From Micromonospora costi (GTDB lineage Bacteria > Actinomycetota > Actinomycetes > Mycobacteriales > Micromonosporaceae): 64,000 nucleotides of DNA. Positions 31,717 through 40,927 of the stretch are shown piece by piece. The notes below the pieces were generated by a model. It made no database searches and had not been told where the DNA came from. It was given only the letters and a program-made list of their open reading frames with translations. Position numbers and translations under genes: made by a program. The stretch lies in NCBI RefSeq assembly GCF_003626655.1, contig NZ_RBAN01000003.1, forward strand, positions 806,001 through 870,000, in the 5' to 3' direction. The stretch's first letter is position 1. Each line of letters starts with the position of its first letter.

Positions 31717-33153
31717 TCAGGCGCGCCCGGGCCAGCCCGGCGGCGGACCGGGCCAGCCCGGCGTGGGCGGCAGCACCGGGTGGACGGGTGACGGGCCGCC
31801 GAGCACCACCGGGATCGGCACCACGGGCTCCTCCGGGGCGTCCACGGTGCGCTCGGAGCCGTCGGGGAACCGCAGGTGGTAGCGGTTGCCGTCCCAGACC
31901 CCGGTGGGCGCCTGCGGGTCCCGGCCGACGAAGAAGGACCGGTACGCCCCGATCGACTCCAGCAGCTCCCGTTCCTCGCGGGCCGTCCGCTCCCGGTCCG
32001 CCGGCTTGCGGTCCAGACCGCGCAACGACCCGTCGCGCAGCAGCGCCAGCCGGGTGGCCGCGAACTGGTAGCCGCGCATCGCGCGCACCCCGGCGTCCCC
32101 GGCGACCCGACGCGCCCACGTACGGGCCGCGTGCCGCCGGCCGAGGCTGCTCAACGCCGCGACCTCCGGCGGGCTCAGCCAGCCGGCCCGGACGTAGTCC
32201 GGCAACCGCCGCTCGGTGAGCCGCCCCTCCCAGGCGCGCAGCCACACCGCCAGCCCCACCATGCCGAAGAAGATCGGCACCATCACCCCGATGAACCCGT
32301 ACAGCATGATCAGCGCCTGGCCCGTCGCCTGGCTCAGCGTCGGCAACAGGTTCCACGTGCCGTGCAGCATCATGGCCACCAGCAGGCCGGCGATCGGGGC
32401 CAGCACCCGGACGCGCCGGTCGGGCGAGCGGGCGGCGATGCCCAACCCCACACCGGTCATCGAGGTGAAGAGCGGGTGGGCGAACCCGAACAGCAGGATC
32501 CGGACGATGAAGATGGCGATGACCTGCTGCGCACCGGTCGCCGGCCCGAACCGCTCGGCGCCGGACGCGAAGCCGTACCCACCGAGGTAGAGGATGTTCT
32601 CGACCATGGCGAAGCCGATCGCGGACAGCCCGCAGTAGACGAGGCCGTCGGTGATGCCGGACCATTCCCGCCGCCGGAAGACGAGCAGCAGGATCGGCCC
32701 GAGTGCCTTCGTGGTCTCCTCGATGAACGGCGCCACGAGCACGCCGGTGAGTGCCGCCGGCAGCCCCGCGTCGGCGATCCGGGCGGCGGCGAAGTCGTTG
32801 ACCGTCAGCGAGGCGGCCGTGGAGACGAACGCGCCCCAGGCGAAGCAGAAGATGAGGTACTTCAGGGGCTCGGGCTCGTACCGGTCGAGCCACAGGAAGC
32901 AGGCGACCAGCACGGGCACCGGGAGGATGGCGGCCACCACGCCGATCAGCAGCGCCTGGGCGCCGATGTTCTCGCCGATGGTCCAGACCATGAAGACCGC
33001 GCACGCGGCGATGAAGAGCACCACCCCGCCGAACACCAGGGGCCGCCGCCAGCGGCGTCGGCGTCGCAGCATCTGGGGGACGGGACCGGACGCGGGCGGG
33101 GCGGAAGGCACGGTCGGCGACGGCGGCGTTCCGCCGGGCGGGGTGTCGGCCAT
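31717..33153 (-). CDS. PrsW-family intramembrane metalloprotease
   Basis: Protein of 478 residues. About 35 hydrophilic residues come first, then about eight spans with the PrsW motifs APFIEETTKALG (Glu145-Glu146, Lys149), FAMVENILYLGG, LFGFAHPLFTSMTG and MLHGTWN. The paired glutamates and two histidines form the zinc site of this protease family. A long cytoplasmic C-terminus (from about 300) is extra. PrsW cleaves anti-sigma factors in Bacillus; the target here is unknown. TACGCT at 33160-33165 lies 6 nt before the ATG (leaderless). The gene is divergent from the SAM-IV riboswitch. Confidence 0.9.
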   Translation of the reverse strand: MADTPPGGTPPSPTVPSAPPASGPVPQMLRRRRRWRRPLVFGGVVLFIAACAVFMVWTIGENIGAQALLIGVVAAILPVPVLVACFLWLDRYEPEPLKYLIFCFAWGAFVSTAASLTVNDFAAARIADAGLPAALTGVLVAPFIEETTKALGPILLLVFRRREWSGITDGLVYCGLSAIGFAMVENILYLGGYGFASGAERFGPATGAQQVIAIFIVRILLFGFAHPLFTSMTGVGLGIAARSPDRRVRVLAPIAGLLVAMMLHGTWNLLPTLSQATGQALIMLYGFIGVMVPIFFGMVGLAVWLRAWEGRLTERRLPDYVRAGWLSPPEVAALSSLGRRHAARTWARRVAGDAGVRAMRGYQFAATRLALLRDGSLRGLDRKPADRERTAREERELLESIGAYRSFFVGRDPQAPTGVWDGNRYHLRFPDGSERTVDAPEEPVVPIPVVLGGPSPVHPVLPPTPGWPGPPPGWPGRA

Positions 33154-33218
33154 GCGGTCAGCGTAGCCAGCCCGGACCGGCTGGTTCGGGCGCATCGGCA
33201 GCCGCTATGCTGCCGGCA

Positions 33219-33330
33219 GGTCACGAGCGCCAGCGTCAAGCCCCGGCTTGCTGGCCGGCAACCCTCGTCGAGGTTCGCGGTGGGGTGCCCCGGGTGATGA
33301 CCGGGCCCGGCCCCGATTCGTGTGCCGGGC
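33219..33330 (+). promoter_or_regulatory. SAM-IV riboswitch
   Basis: The RNA begins GGTCACGAGCGCCAGCG and has CCCCGGCTTGCTGGCCGGCA, AACCCTC and GTGGGGTGCCCCGGG, then TGATGACC. The ends pair (GGTCA with TGACC), closing P1 at 33302, and a downstream GC stem to about 33330 fits the SAM-IV 3' pseudoknot. TATGCT at 33206-33211 puts the transcript start at about 33219. It precedes a cysteine-desulfurase-like gene. The match is by recall of the SAM-IV pattern, not a covariance model. Confidence 0.85.
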
Positions 33331-33386
33331 AAGCGCGGACCCCGTCCCGACGCCGACCCGGGGTCCCTGGCCCCGGAGGTTCCGGC

Positions 33387-34652
33387 ATGTCCGTCACCCT
33401 CGTACCCGTATCGCCCGCTCCGTCGACCGCCCGGGCCGCCGCCCGGCCGCTCGACGTGCTCGGCGTACCGGGTGAGATCAACCTGGACTACGCGGCCACC
33501 GCGCCGTGCTCGCGGGCCGCGGCCGACGCGGTGGCCGCGCTGCTGCCGTGGTACGCGAGCGTGCACCGCGGCGCCGGTGCCCTCTCCCGCCGCTGCACCC
33601 TCGCCTACGAGCGGGCCCGGCAGACGGTCGGCGACTTCTTCGGCGCCCGGGCCGACGACCACGTGATCTTCACGCGCAACACGACCGACGCCCTGAACCT
33701 GCTGGCCCGGGCGTTGCCCGCCGGCACTGCCGTGGTCACGTTCGCCGCCGAGCACCACGCCAACCTCCTGCCCTGGCCGCGCGGCTCGGTCCGGCTGCCC
33801 GTGCCCGCCGACGCGGGCGACGCGGTCCGTGCGCTGGACGCGGCGCTCGCCGAGCTGCGCCGCGCCGGCAATCCGGGGCTGCCGGTGCTGGTCGCGGTCA
33901 CCGGGGCCAGCAACGTGACCGGCGAGCGCTGGCCGGTGGCCGAGCTGGCCCGCGTGGCCCACCGCCACCGGGCCCGGATCGCGCTGGACGCCGCGCAGCT
34001 GGCCCCGCACGCGCCGGTGGACCTGCTCGCCCTCGACGTCGACTACCTCGCCGTCTCCGGTCACAAGCTCTACGCCCCGTTCGGCGCCGGCGCGCTGATC
34101 GGGCGGGCCGACTGGCTGGACGCCGCCCCGCCGTACCTGGCCGGGGGCGGGGCCACGAGCCGGGTGGGGGCGGGCACCCACGAGGTCGACTGGGCGGTGG
34201 GGCCGGCGCGGCACGAGGGCGGCACGCCGAACCTGCTCGGCGCGGTGGCGCTGGCCGCGGTGTGCGACGCCCTCGCCGACGCGGACCGGGCCGCGCTGCA
34301 CGACGAGGAGCAGCGGCTGCTCGGCCGGCTGCGGGACGGCCTCGCCGCCCTGCCGCACGTCGTGGAGCTGCGTACCTTCGGCCCCGACGCGCCCCGCGTG
34401 GGCATCTTGTCGTTCGCGGTGGCCGGCCGGGACTCCGCCGACGTGGCGGCCGTACTGGCTCGCGATCACGGCATCGGGGTGCGGGACGGCCTCTTCTGCG
34501 CCCACCCGCTGGCGCGGCGGCTGCTCGCCGAGGCGGCCGCGCGTACCGGACGGCGGAATCTGCCGCCGACCGCGCTGCGCGCCAGCATCGGCCTCGGCAG
34601 CACGGAGGAGCACGTCGACCGGCTGCTGGCGGCCCTCGCCACGCTCGGGTGA
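33387..34652 (+). CDS. SufS-like PLP enzyme (cysteine desulfurase / class V aminotransferase)
   Basis: Protein of 421 residues in class V aminotransferase fold: LDYAATAPCSRAA at the start, FTRNTTDALNLLARAL, and the PLP lysine in AVSGHKLYAPFGAGAL near residue 230. The PLP-phosphate and Asp region is ARIALDAAQLAPHAP. FAAEHHANLLPW matches the SufS histidine segment. It resembles cysteine desulfurases but lacks neighbouring suf or isc genes. GGAGG lies 7 nt before the ATG. A SAM-IV riboswitch upstream ties expression to methionine/SAM status, so the substrate may be a sulfur amino acid. Confidence 0.87.
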   Translation: MSVTLVPVSPAPSTARAAARPLDVLGVPGEINLDYAATAPCSRAAADAVAALLPWYASVHRGAGALSRRCTLAYERARQTVGDFFGARADDHVIFTRNTTDALNLLARALPAGTAVVTFAAEHHANLLPWPRGSVRLPVPADAGDAVRALDAALAELRRAGNPGLPVLVAVTGASNVTGERWPVAELARVAHRHRARIALDAAQLAPHAPVDLLALDVDYLAVSGHKLYAPFGAGALIGRADWLDAAPPYLAGGGATSRVGAGTHEVDWAVGPARHEGGTPNLLGAVALAAVCDALADADRAALHDEEQRLLGRLRDGLAALPHVVELRTFGPDAPRVGILSFAVAGRDSADVAAVLARDHGIGVRDGLFCAHPLARRLLAEAAARTGRRNLPPTALRASIGLGSTEEHVDRLLAALATLG

Positions 34653-34661
34653 GCCCGGTTC

Positions 34662-35930
34662 TTAGCCGACCGGGGGCGCGGTGGGCGGCTTCGGCGCTCC
34701 GGCCGGCTCGGGCCCCGCGCCCCGGGGCCCCTCCTGGCCGCCGAACGACTGCCGGATCAGCCGGTTCGCCTCCTCCTGCTCGATCCCGGAGGCCACCAGC
34801 AGGTCGCTCGCCGCGGTACGCACCTGCGCGACCACCACACTGCCGGAGAAGCCCACCCCGGCGGCGTAGGCCCGCCCGGCCTCGCTGACCGCGCGCAGCG
34901 ACCGCTCCCGGGCCTTCTCCGGCTCGTCGCCCACCGCGAACTCGTGCTTGAGCAGGCGGACCGCCTCGGCCAGGTCGGACACCGCGTCCGGCATCGGTTC
35001 GGGGACCGGCTCCTCGTCCTCGATGAGGGTGACCGAGCGGCGGATGAGGGTGCCGCTGTTGCGCATCGCCCGGTCGATGGGGTCGGCCGCCTCCGCGTAA
35101 TGGGCCAACTCGTTCCGGCGGTGCCAGCGCGCCGGCGAGAGCGTCGTGGTCTCCTTCGCCCCCTCGATCGCCTCCGTGAAGGTGTTCAGTTCCTCCTTGT
35201 TGTTGCGCAGCCGGTCCAACGCCCGCTGCACCTTCGCCCGGTCCCGCTCCCGCAACCCGTCGGCGGTGGCGTCGAGCTGGGCGGCGAGCAGGTCCAGCGC
35301 CGGTCGGGCCGCCCGGTTGAGCACCCGCAGCGGGTTGAGCGGGAACAGCACAGAGGTCACCAGCAGGGCGATGCCACCGCCAACGGCGGCGTCGACGAAC
35401 CGGGGTATCTCCAGGTTCTGGGTGGACGGGCTCAGGGTCACGATCAGTACGGCGGTCGCGGCCGCCTGGATCACGACGGCCACGCTCGCGCCCGCGAAGA
35501 TCGTCAGCAGGATGGCCGCGGTCACCACGAGCCCGAGCTGCCAGGCTCCGGTGCCGACCAGGTAGATCAGCCCGTCCCCGAGCGCCACCCCGATCGCCAC
35601 CCCGGCGATCAGCTCGACGGTGCGGCGGAACCGCTGGCCGACCGAGGCCGCCAGGGTGCCGACCGCCGAGATCGGCGCGAAGACCGGCTGCGGGTTGCCG
35701 AGCAGCCGGTGCGACACCAGGTAGGAGAGAGCCGCCGCGATCCCCGCCTGCACCGCCAGCCCCGCGGCCATCCGTACGCGGTGCAGCCGGTCGTGGAACG
35801 TCGCCTTGCTGCGATGGCGGAGCTCGTCCACCGCGTCCGCGATGCGCTCGCTGTCGACGTCGGCCAGCCCTCGGCTCAGCTTCTTGGGGTGCACGCGCGA
35901 CAGGCGTCCACGCCCCCGAGCCACGGCCAT
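34662..35930 (-). CDS. FUSC-type aromatic acid exporter family protein
   Basis: Protein of 422 residues. A short basic N-terminus leads to about six membrane spans (FAPISAVGTLAASVGQRFRR, GVALGDGLIYLVGTGAWQL, AVVIQAAATAVLIVTLS) typical of the FUSC/ArAE family. A cytoplasmic helical tail (LNTFTEAIEGAKETTTLSPA) with acidic runs follows, ending in a Pro/Gly-rich region. The transported substrate is unknown; homologues export aromatic acids or fatty acids. ATG 35930 is chosen at the point where coding character begins; no strong ribosome site decides it. Confidence 0.82.
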   Translation of the reverse strand: MAVARGRGRLSRVHPKKLSRGLADVDSERIADAVDELRHRSKATFHDRLHRVRMAAGLAVQAGIAAALSYLVSHRLLGNPQPVFAPISAVGTLAASVGQRFRRTVELIAGVAIGVALGDGLIYLVGTGAWQLGLVVTAAILLTIFAGASVAVVIQAAATAVLIVTLSPSTQNLEIPRFVDAAVGGGIALLVTSVLFPLNPLRVLNRAARPALDLLAAQLDATADGLRERDRAKVQRALDRLRNNKEELNTFTEAIEGAKETTTLSPARWHRRNELAHYAEAADPIDRAMRNSGTLIRRSVTLIEDEEPVPEPMPDAVSDLAEAVRLLKHEFAVGDEPEKARERSLRAVSEAGRAYAAGVGFSGSVVVAQVRTAASDLLVASGIEQEEANRLIRQSFGGQEGPRGAGPEPAGAPKPPTAPPVG

Positions 35931-36005
35931 AGCCGGTACTACCCGCAGCACGCCGGGTGAATCCTCCCGGTGCGGTGGGGACCGCCGGTGCGGCAGACTC
36001 GTCGG

Positions 36006-36644
36006 GTGCCTGATCTTCTCGACCGCTGGCGGGCCGCGGCCACGGGTGCCGGCGCGGCCGGCCCGGGGCTGACCGACGCCGGTGACGAGCTGGTGCGCCG
36101 CTGGCGGGAGCCGCACCGGCACTACCACACGATCGACCACCTGCGCGCCGTGCTCGACGTGGTCGACCGGTACGCCGGGCTGGCCGACCGGGCGGACCTG
36201 GTGCGGCTGGCCGCCTGGTGCCACGACGCGGTCTACAACCCGCGGGCCGCCGGCGACGCCAACGAGCGGGACAGCGCCGACCTGGCCGGCCGCCTGCTCG
36301 CCGGGGTCGGCCTGCCGCCCGCCGCGGTGACCGAGGTACGGCGGCTCGTCCTGCTCACCGCCGGGCACGAGGTCGCCGCGGGCGACGCCGACGGCGCGCT
36401 GCTCTGTGACGCCGACCTCTCCGTGCTCGCCGCGCCCGAGCCGGCGTACGACCGGTACGCGGCCGCGGTCCGGCGCGAGTACGCCCACGTGCCCGACGCG
36501 GACTTCCGGGCCGGCCGAGCGAGGGTGCTCCACGGCCTGCTGGCCCTGCCCACCCTGTTCCGCCTCCCCAAGCTGCACGAGCAGTGGGAACAACGAGCCC
36601 GCGCGAACCTGACAAGAGAACTAGCCGCCCTGACCCGCCCTTGA
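36006..36644 (+). CDS. HD-domain metal-dependent phosphohydrolase-like protein
   Basis: Protein of 212 residues of the predicted HD-superfamily hydrolase type: the sequence HRHYHTIDHLRAVLDV near residue 40, AAWCHDAVYNP (HD motif) near 75, ERDSADLAGRLL, and LLCDADLSVLA near 140. These are the His/Asp metal ligands of the fold. The family has no agreed substrate; nucleotides are likely. GTG 36006 is the best start. The gene ends just before a GATC-type hairpin in front of DUF4031. Confidence 0.85.
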   Translation: MPDLLDRWRAAATGAGAAGPGLTDAGDELVRRWREPHRHYHTIDHLRAVLDVVDRYAGLADRADLVRLAAWCHDAVYNPRAAGDANERDSADLAGRLLAGVGLPPAAVTEVRRLVLLTAGHEVAAGDADGALLCDADLSVLAAPEPAYDRYAAAVRREYAHVPDADFRAGRARVLHGLLALPTLFRLPKLHEQWEQRARANLTRELAALTRP

Positions 36645-36650
36645 CCCCGG

Positions 36651-36721
36651 CGATCATGCAGTTGTGGTGGGCCGCGAAAGGTGCTTATGCGGTCGGGCCG
36701 GGCACCACAAGTCCATGATCG
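36651..36721. terminator. GATC-type hairpin 4, overlapping the DUF4031 3' end
   Basis: Arms 36651-36669 (CGATCATGCAGTTGTGGTG) and 36703-36721 pair at 17 of 19 positions. The left arm is identical to that of the hairpin at 45108. The DUF4031 stop at 36685-36687 lies in the loop, so the right arm is translated as that protein's tail. The hairpin begins 7 bases after the HD-gene stop. Confidence 0.7.
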
Positions 36722-36999
36722 GCGGGCCGGGGGCGGGGCCGCGACAGGTGCTTCGGCCGGCGCAGGCCCGCCTCCCGGAGCAGCCGGACCAGCTCGCGGC
36801 TGGGCACGACCCGCGCACCGAGCCAGACCGCCATCGCGAACCGCTCGGCGGGCAGGTCGTAGTGGTCGCGGTCGAAGCCGCGCCGGGGCGCGCCGAGCGC
36901 CTCCGCGAACGCGTGCAACTCGGCATAGGAGACGTCGCTGACGAGATGGGACCAGAGCCGGCCCCGGGACGGCCAGCCGGGCCGGTCCAGGTAGAGCAT
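36685..36999 (-). CDS. DUF4031 protein
   Basis: Protein of 104 residues with the DUF4031 signature: MLYLDRPGWPSRGRLWSHLV at the start, SYAELHAFAEALG, and RRGFDRDHYDLPAERFAMAV. These give conserved Asp, His and Arg residues with no known chemistry. The final 15 residues (PADHGLVVPGPTA) come from the intergenic hairpin and are unlikely to be functional. TAGGTT at 37007-37012 stands 7 nt before the ATG, so the mRNA is probably leaderless. Divergent from the oxidase gene. Confidence 0.8.
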   Translation of the reverse strand: MLYLDRPGWPSRGRLWSHLVSDVSYAELHAFAEALGAPRRGFDRDHYDLPAERFAMAVWLGARVVPSRELVRLLREAGLRRPKHLSRPRPRPADHGLVVPGPTA

Positions 37000-37068
37000 G
37001 CCCACCAACCTAGCCCGGCCTTGTCGATCATGTTGATGATCGGCGGCCGGGCACCTAGCCTCTCCAGC

Positions 37069-38469
37069 ATGGCCGGATCCCCCCTCATCGACGACCTGCG
37101 CGCCGCGCTCGGCGAGAGCGCCGTGCTGACCGACCCGGACCTGCTGCGCATGCACGAGCGCGACGAGGCCGACCTCTGCGCGGCCGGCACCCCGCTCGTC
37201 GTCACCCGGCCACACAGCACCGAGGAGGTCGTCGCCGTGGTCCGGGCGGCCGGGAGGTACGGCGTACCCGTGGTGCCGCAGGGCGCGCGGACCGGCCTCG
37301 CCGGCGCGGCCAACGCGGTCGACGGCGCCGTGGTGCTCAGCACCGTCGCCATGGACGAGATCCGGGAGATCGACCCGGTGAGCCGCATCGCGGTGGTGCA
37401 GCCGGGCGTGGTGAACGCCACCCTCGCCGCGGCCGTCGCGAAGCAGGGCCTCTGGTACCCGCCGGACCCCGGCTCCTGGGAGTCGTCGACGATCGGCGGG
37501 AACGTCGCCACGAACGCGGGCGGCATGTGCTGCGTCAAGTACGGCGTCACCACCGAGTACGTGCTGGGCCTCGAGGTGGTGCTCGCCTCGGGCGAGGTGC
37601 TGCGTACCGGCCGGCGGACCGCCAAGGGAGTGGCCGGCTACGACCTCACCCGGCTCTTCGTCGGCTCCGAGGGCACCCTCGGCGTCGTCACCGAGGTGAC
37701 CGTGGCGCTGCGTCCCGCCCCCGCGGAGTCGCTCACCCTGGTCGCGGTCTTCCCGTCGACCGCGGCGGCCGGCACCGCGGTGGCCGAGATCGCCGCCCGC
37801 GGGCTCAGCCCGAGCCTGCTGGAACTGCTGGACCAGACCCACCTGCGGGCCATCGAGGCGTACCAGCCGATGGGTCTCCGCACCGACGCCCAGGCCCTGC
37901 TGCTGGCCGCCGCCGACACCGGCACCCGCGCGGCCGACGACCTGGCCGCCCTCGCCGAGGTCTGCGAGTCGGCCGGCGCGGACGAGGTCTACGCTGCCAC
38001 CGACGCCGTCGAGGCTGCCGCCCTGCTGCAGGCCCGCCGCCTCGCCCACCCGGCCATGGAGAAGTTCGCGGCGGACGCGTACCCGGGCGGCAACGGCGGC
38101 CTCGTCATCGACGACGTGGCGGTGCCGCGCGGCGCGCTCGCCGCTCTGCTCGACGGGGTGGCCCGCATCGCCGCCGAGTGCGAGGTGCCGATCGGCGTGG
38201 TGGGCCACGCCGGCGACGGCAACATGCACCCCAACATCGTGGTGGACCGGGCCGACCCGGCCAGCCTGGAGCGCGGCCGGCGGGCTTTCGACGAGATCAT
38301 GAAGCTCGGTCTGGACCTGGGCGGCACCTGCACCGGCGAGCACGGGGTGGGGCTGCTCAAGCGGGACTGGCTGGCCCGGGAGATCGGGCCGGTCGGCGTA
38401 CGCGTGCAGCAGGCCATCAAGGCGGCGCTGGACCCGACCGGAATGCTGAACCCCGGCAAGGTGCTCTGA
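37069..38469 (+). CDS. FAD-linked oxidase, GlcD/D-lactate dehydrogenase type
   Basis: Protein of 466 residues. The FAD-binding PCMH domain has VVPQGARTGLAGAANAV near residue 70, and PPDPGSWESSTIGGNVATNA near 135. The C-terminal cap has GHAGDGNMHPNIV and EHGVGLLKRDWL, with the histidines found in GlcD, D-2-hydroxyglutarate and D-lactate dehydrogenases. It likely oxidises a D-2-hydroxy acid and passes electrons to the respiratory chain. No GlcE or GlcF partner is nearby. TAGCCT at 37056-37061 lies 7 nt before the ATG (leaderless). A tiny hairpin CGATCATG/GATGATCG-like at 37025-37042 lies upstream. Confidence 0.92.
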   Translation: MAGSPLIDDLRAALGESAVLTDPDLLRMHERDEADLCAAGTPLVVTRPHSTEEVVAVVRAAGRYGVPVVPQGARTGLAGAANAVDGAVVLSTVAMDEIREIDPVSRIAVVQPGVVNATLAAAVAKQGLWYPPDPGSWESSTIGGNVATNAGGMCCVKYGVTTEYVLGLEVVLASGEVLRTGRRTAKGVAGYDLTRLFVGSEGTLGVVTEVTVALRPAPAESLTLVAVFPSTAAAGTAVAEIAARGLSPSLLELLDQTHLRAIEAYQPMGLRTDAQALLLAAADTGTRAADDLAALAEVCESAGADEVYAATDAVEAAALLQARRLAHPAMEKFAADAYPGGNGGLVIDDVAVPRGALAALLDGVARIAAECEVPIGVVGHAGDGNMHPNIVVDRADPASLERGRRAFDEIMKLGLDLGGTCTGEHGVGLLKRDWLAREIGPVGVRVQQAIKAALDPTGMLNPGKVL

Positions 38470-38511
38470 GCCGGCACGGGTGACGCCCGGCGCGCGGTGC
38501 CGCCCGGCGGA

Positions 38512-39039
38512 TCAGCCCTTCAGCTCGGCGGGCGTGGCCTGGGTGAGCAGCAGGAGGATCTCGCCGGCGATCGCCGGTCGGGCGGCGCCCGGGCAGTCCT
38601 GGGACGTGATGGGGCCGGCGGCGGTGAGCAGGCTGGAGGTCAACGCGTCGATGCAGGTGGCCCGGTAGCGCCGTGCCGCGTCGGTCTCCCCCGCCAGCGC
38701 CGGGTCGGCGAGCAGCTGCTGCAACCGGCTCACCTGCTCGGCGTCGAGAGCGCCGGTCGAGTTGACGCCGTCGCCGGCGCAGTCGAAGCACTTCCACGCG
38801 CCGTCGCGTTCCACCCGCAGGGTACGCAGTGGACCGTTACCGCCGACCTGCTGCACCAGCGTGACCTGGCCATCGCCCACGGTGGTCGGGGCGTCCGGCC
38901 CCGGCAGGCCGGCGGCCGCGTCGCTCGCCGCGGATGTGTCCTCGGTGGTCGCCGCGTGACCCAGGGAGCATCCGGTCAACGCGGCAGCCAGCACCGCGCC
39001 GAGGAGAGGGACGAGCAGACGTGAACGAGAACGAACCAC
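38512..39039 (-). CDS. hypothetical lipoprotein
   Basis: Protein of 175 residues with a basic start (RSRSRLL), a hydrophobic core and the lipobox LTGC near residue 22, followed by a Ser/Thr/Ala linker. The mature part holds WKCFDCAGDG and CIDAL and DCPGAA cysteines that could be paired. I do not recognise the domain. GTG 39039 follows TAGCTT by 7 nt. It is convergent with the oxidase gene, 42 bases between the stops. Confidence 0.72.
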   Translation of the reverse strand: MVRSRSRLLVPLLGAVLAAALTGCSLGHAATTEDTSAASDAAAGLPGPDAPTTVGDGQVTLVQQVGGNGPLRTLRVERDGAWKCFDCAGDGVNSTGALDAEQVSRLQQLLADPALAGETDAARRYRATCIDALTSSLLTAAGPITSQDCPGAARPAIAGEILLLLTQATPAELKG

Positions 39040-39103
39040 TCGCCGGAAGCTACAGCACCGTAGGTTGCGCCTGGTAGCCCTACACCTCGGTAGCTTATGG
39101 CGG

Positions 39104-40927
39104 TCAGGACGACAGCTCGGCCGGGTCGCCGTCACCGCCCCGGTCCGCGGCGTACCCCCGGACGTCGGGGGCGCCGAGCCGGGCCGCGTCGGCCGCCACG
39201 TCGTCCGGCATGAGCTGGGACTGCCGCTCCGCCTCGACCCGGGCCCGGTAGTGCTCGACCTCACGCGCCCGGCGCGCGGCGTCCCAGCCGAGCACCGCCC
39301 CCATCAGCTCGGCGGCGTGCTCTGCCGAGTCGACGCCGCGGTGGCTGGTCTCGAAGGAGATCCGCGTACGCCGGGTGAGCACGTCCTCCAGGTGCAGCGC
39401 CCCTTCGGCGCGCGCCGCGTAGGTGACCTCGGCGGCCAGGTACTCCGGCGCACCGGCCAGCGCGGTGCCGAGCAGCGGCTCGGCGTCGATCAGCGCGAGC
39501 AGGTCGAGGGTCAGCGTCCCGTACCGCTCCAGCAGGTGCTCGACCACGCCGACCGGGACGCCGTGCCGGCGGGCCAGGTCGGCCCGGTCCCGCCACATCG
39601 CCGGGTACCCGTCCGCGCCAAGCAGCGGCAGGTCCGCGGTGCGCGACGGGCGTACGCCGCCGAGCCTCCGCGCGGCCCGGTCGACCACGTCCGAGGCCAT
39701 CACCCGGTACGTCGTGTACTTCCCGCCGGCGACCAGCAGCAACCCGAGCATGGGCTCGACGACGGCGTGCTCCCGGGAGAGCTTCGAGGTGGAATCGGCC
39801 TCCCCTGCCAGCAGCGGGCGCAGCCCCGCGTACACGCCCTCGATGTCGGCCGTGGTGAGCGGCCGGTCCAGGACGGTGTTGACCTGGTCGAGCAGGTAGT
39901 CGATGTCGCGCGCGGACGCGGCCGGGTGCGAGCGGTCCAGCCGCCAGTCGGTGTCGGTGGTGCCGATGATCCAGTGCCCGCCCCACGGGATGACGAAGAG
40001 CACGCTGGTGGCGGTGCGCAGGATCAGCCCGGCCTCGCCGGTGATCGCCGACCGCGGCACCACCAGGTGCACGCCCTTGGACGCGCGTACCCGCATCCCG
40101 GGGCGCAGCCCGACGTCGTTGAGCATCCGCGACATGTCGTCGCTCCACACGCCGGTGGCCGCGATGACCGTACGCGCCCGTACCTCGAACTCAGCGTCCG
40201 GCGACCCGGCCGGCGCCTCCAGGTCGCGCACCCGGACGCCGGTCACCTCCCGCGCCTGCCGGATCAGGCCAACGGCGCGTGCGCTGCTCACCACGGTGGC
40301 CCCGAGGCTCGCCGCGGTGCGGGCCAGCGTCACCACGAGCCGGGCGTCGTCGACCTGCCCGTCGTAGTAGCGGATCGCCCCGGCCAGGGCGTCCGCCCGC
40401 AGGCTCGGGAAGATCCGCCGCGCGCCCTCGCGGGTCAGGTGCCGGTGCAGGGGCATGCCCCGACCGGTGCCGAAGAGGCCGGCGAAGACGTCGTACGCGG
40501 CGACGCCGGTGCCGTAGTAGGAACGGCGGAAGGTCCGAGCGGGCAGGTCGCGCAGCCCCCGGCCGGCCGGCAGCGGCACGAGGAACGGCACCGGCCGTAC
40601 GAGGTGCGGCGCGAGCCGGGTGGCCAGCAGCCCCCGCTCGGTGAGCGCCTCGTGCACCAGGTGGAACTCCAACTGCTCCAGGTAGCGCAGCCCGCCGTGG
40701 ATGAGCTTGCTGGACCGGCTGGAGGTGCCGGCCGCGAAGTCCCGCGCCTCGACGAGGGCCACCTTCAACCCTCGGGAGGCCGCGTCCAGGGCGGCGCCCG
40801 CCCCGGTCACCCCGCCACCGATCACCAGCACGTCGAACCGTTCCGCGCGGAGTCGGCGCAGGTCGTCGGCACGCCGATCGGGCGACAGCCGGCCGGCTAC
40901 GGATCGGGACACGTTGGGGTCGCGCAC
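39104..40927 (-). CDS. glpD: aerobic glycerol-3-phosphate dehydrogenase
   Basis: Protein of 607 residues. FAD-binding GGGVTGAGAALDAASRGLKV lies near residue 45, then the GlpD block GTSSRSSKLIHGGLRYLEQL. Substrate-side residues appear in TDTDWRLDRSHP, the glycine-rich GGKYTTYR is near 380 and a C-terminal alpha-helical cap is present. It oxidises glycerol-3-phosphate to dihydroxyacetone phosphate and reduces the quinone pool. No glpK or glpF lies nearby. GTG 40927 follows TACGGT at 40934-40939 by 6 nt, so it is probably leaderless. Confidence 0.95.
   Translation of the reverse strand: MRDPNVSRSVAGRLSPDRRADDLRRLRAERFDVLVIGGGVTGAGAALDAASRGLKVALVEARDFAAGTSSRSSKLIHGGLRYLEQLEFHLVHEALTERGLLATRLAPHLVRPVPFLVPLPAGRGLRDLPARTFRRSYYGTGVAAYDVFAGLFGTGRGMPLHRHLTREGARRIFPSLRADALAGAIRYYDGQVDDARLVVTLARTAASLGATVVSSARAVGLIRQAREVTGVRVRDLEAPAGSPDAEFEVRARTVIAATGVWSDDMSRMLNDVGLRPGMRVRASKGVHLVVPRSAITGEAGLILRTATSVLFVIPWGGHWIIGTTDTDWRLDRSHPAASARDIDYLLDQVNTVLDRPLTTADIEGVYAGLRPLLAGEADSTSKLSREHAVVEPMLGLLLVAGGKYTTYRVMASDVVDRAARRLGGVRPSRTADLPLLGADGYPAMWRDRADLARRHGVPVGVVEHLLERYGTLTLDLLALIDAEPLLGTALAGAPEYLAAEVTYAARAEGALHLEDVLTRRTRISFETSHRGVDSAEHAAELMGAVLGWDAARRAREVEHYRARVEAERQSQLMPDDVAADAARLGAPDVRGYAADRGGDGDPAELSS

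Noticed and set aside
37025..37042. Tiny GATCATG / GATGATC inverted pair as another GATC hairpin
   Set aside because: The stem is only a few base pairs, and it lies in a divergent promoter region, so it is not counted in the family.
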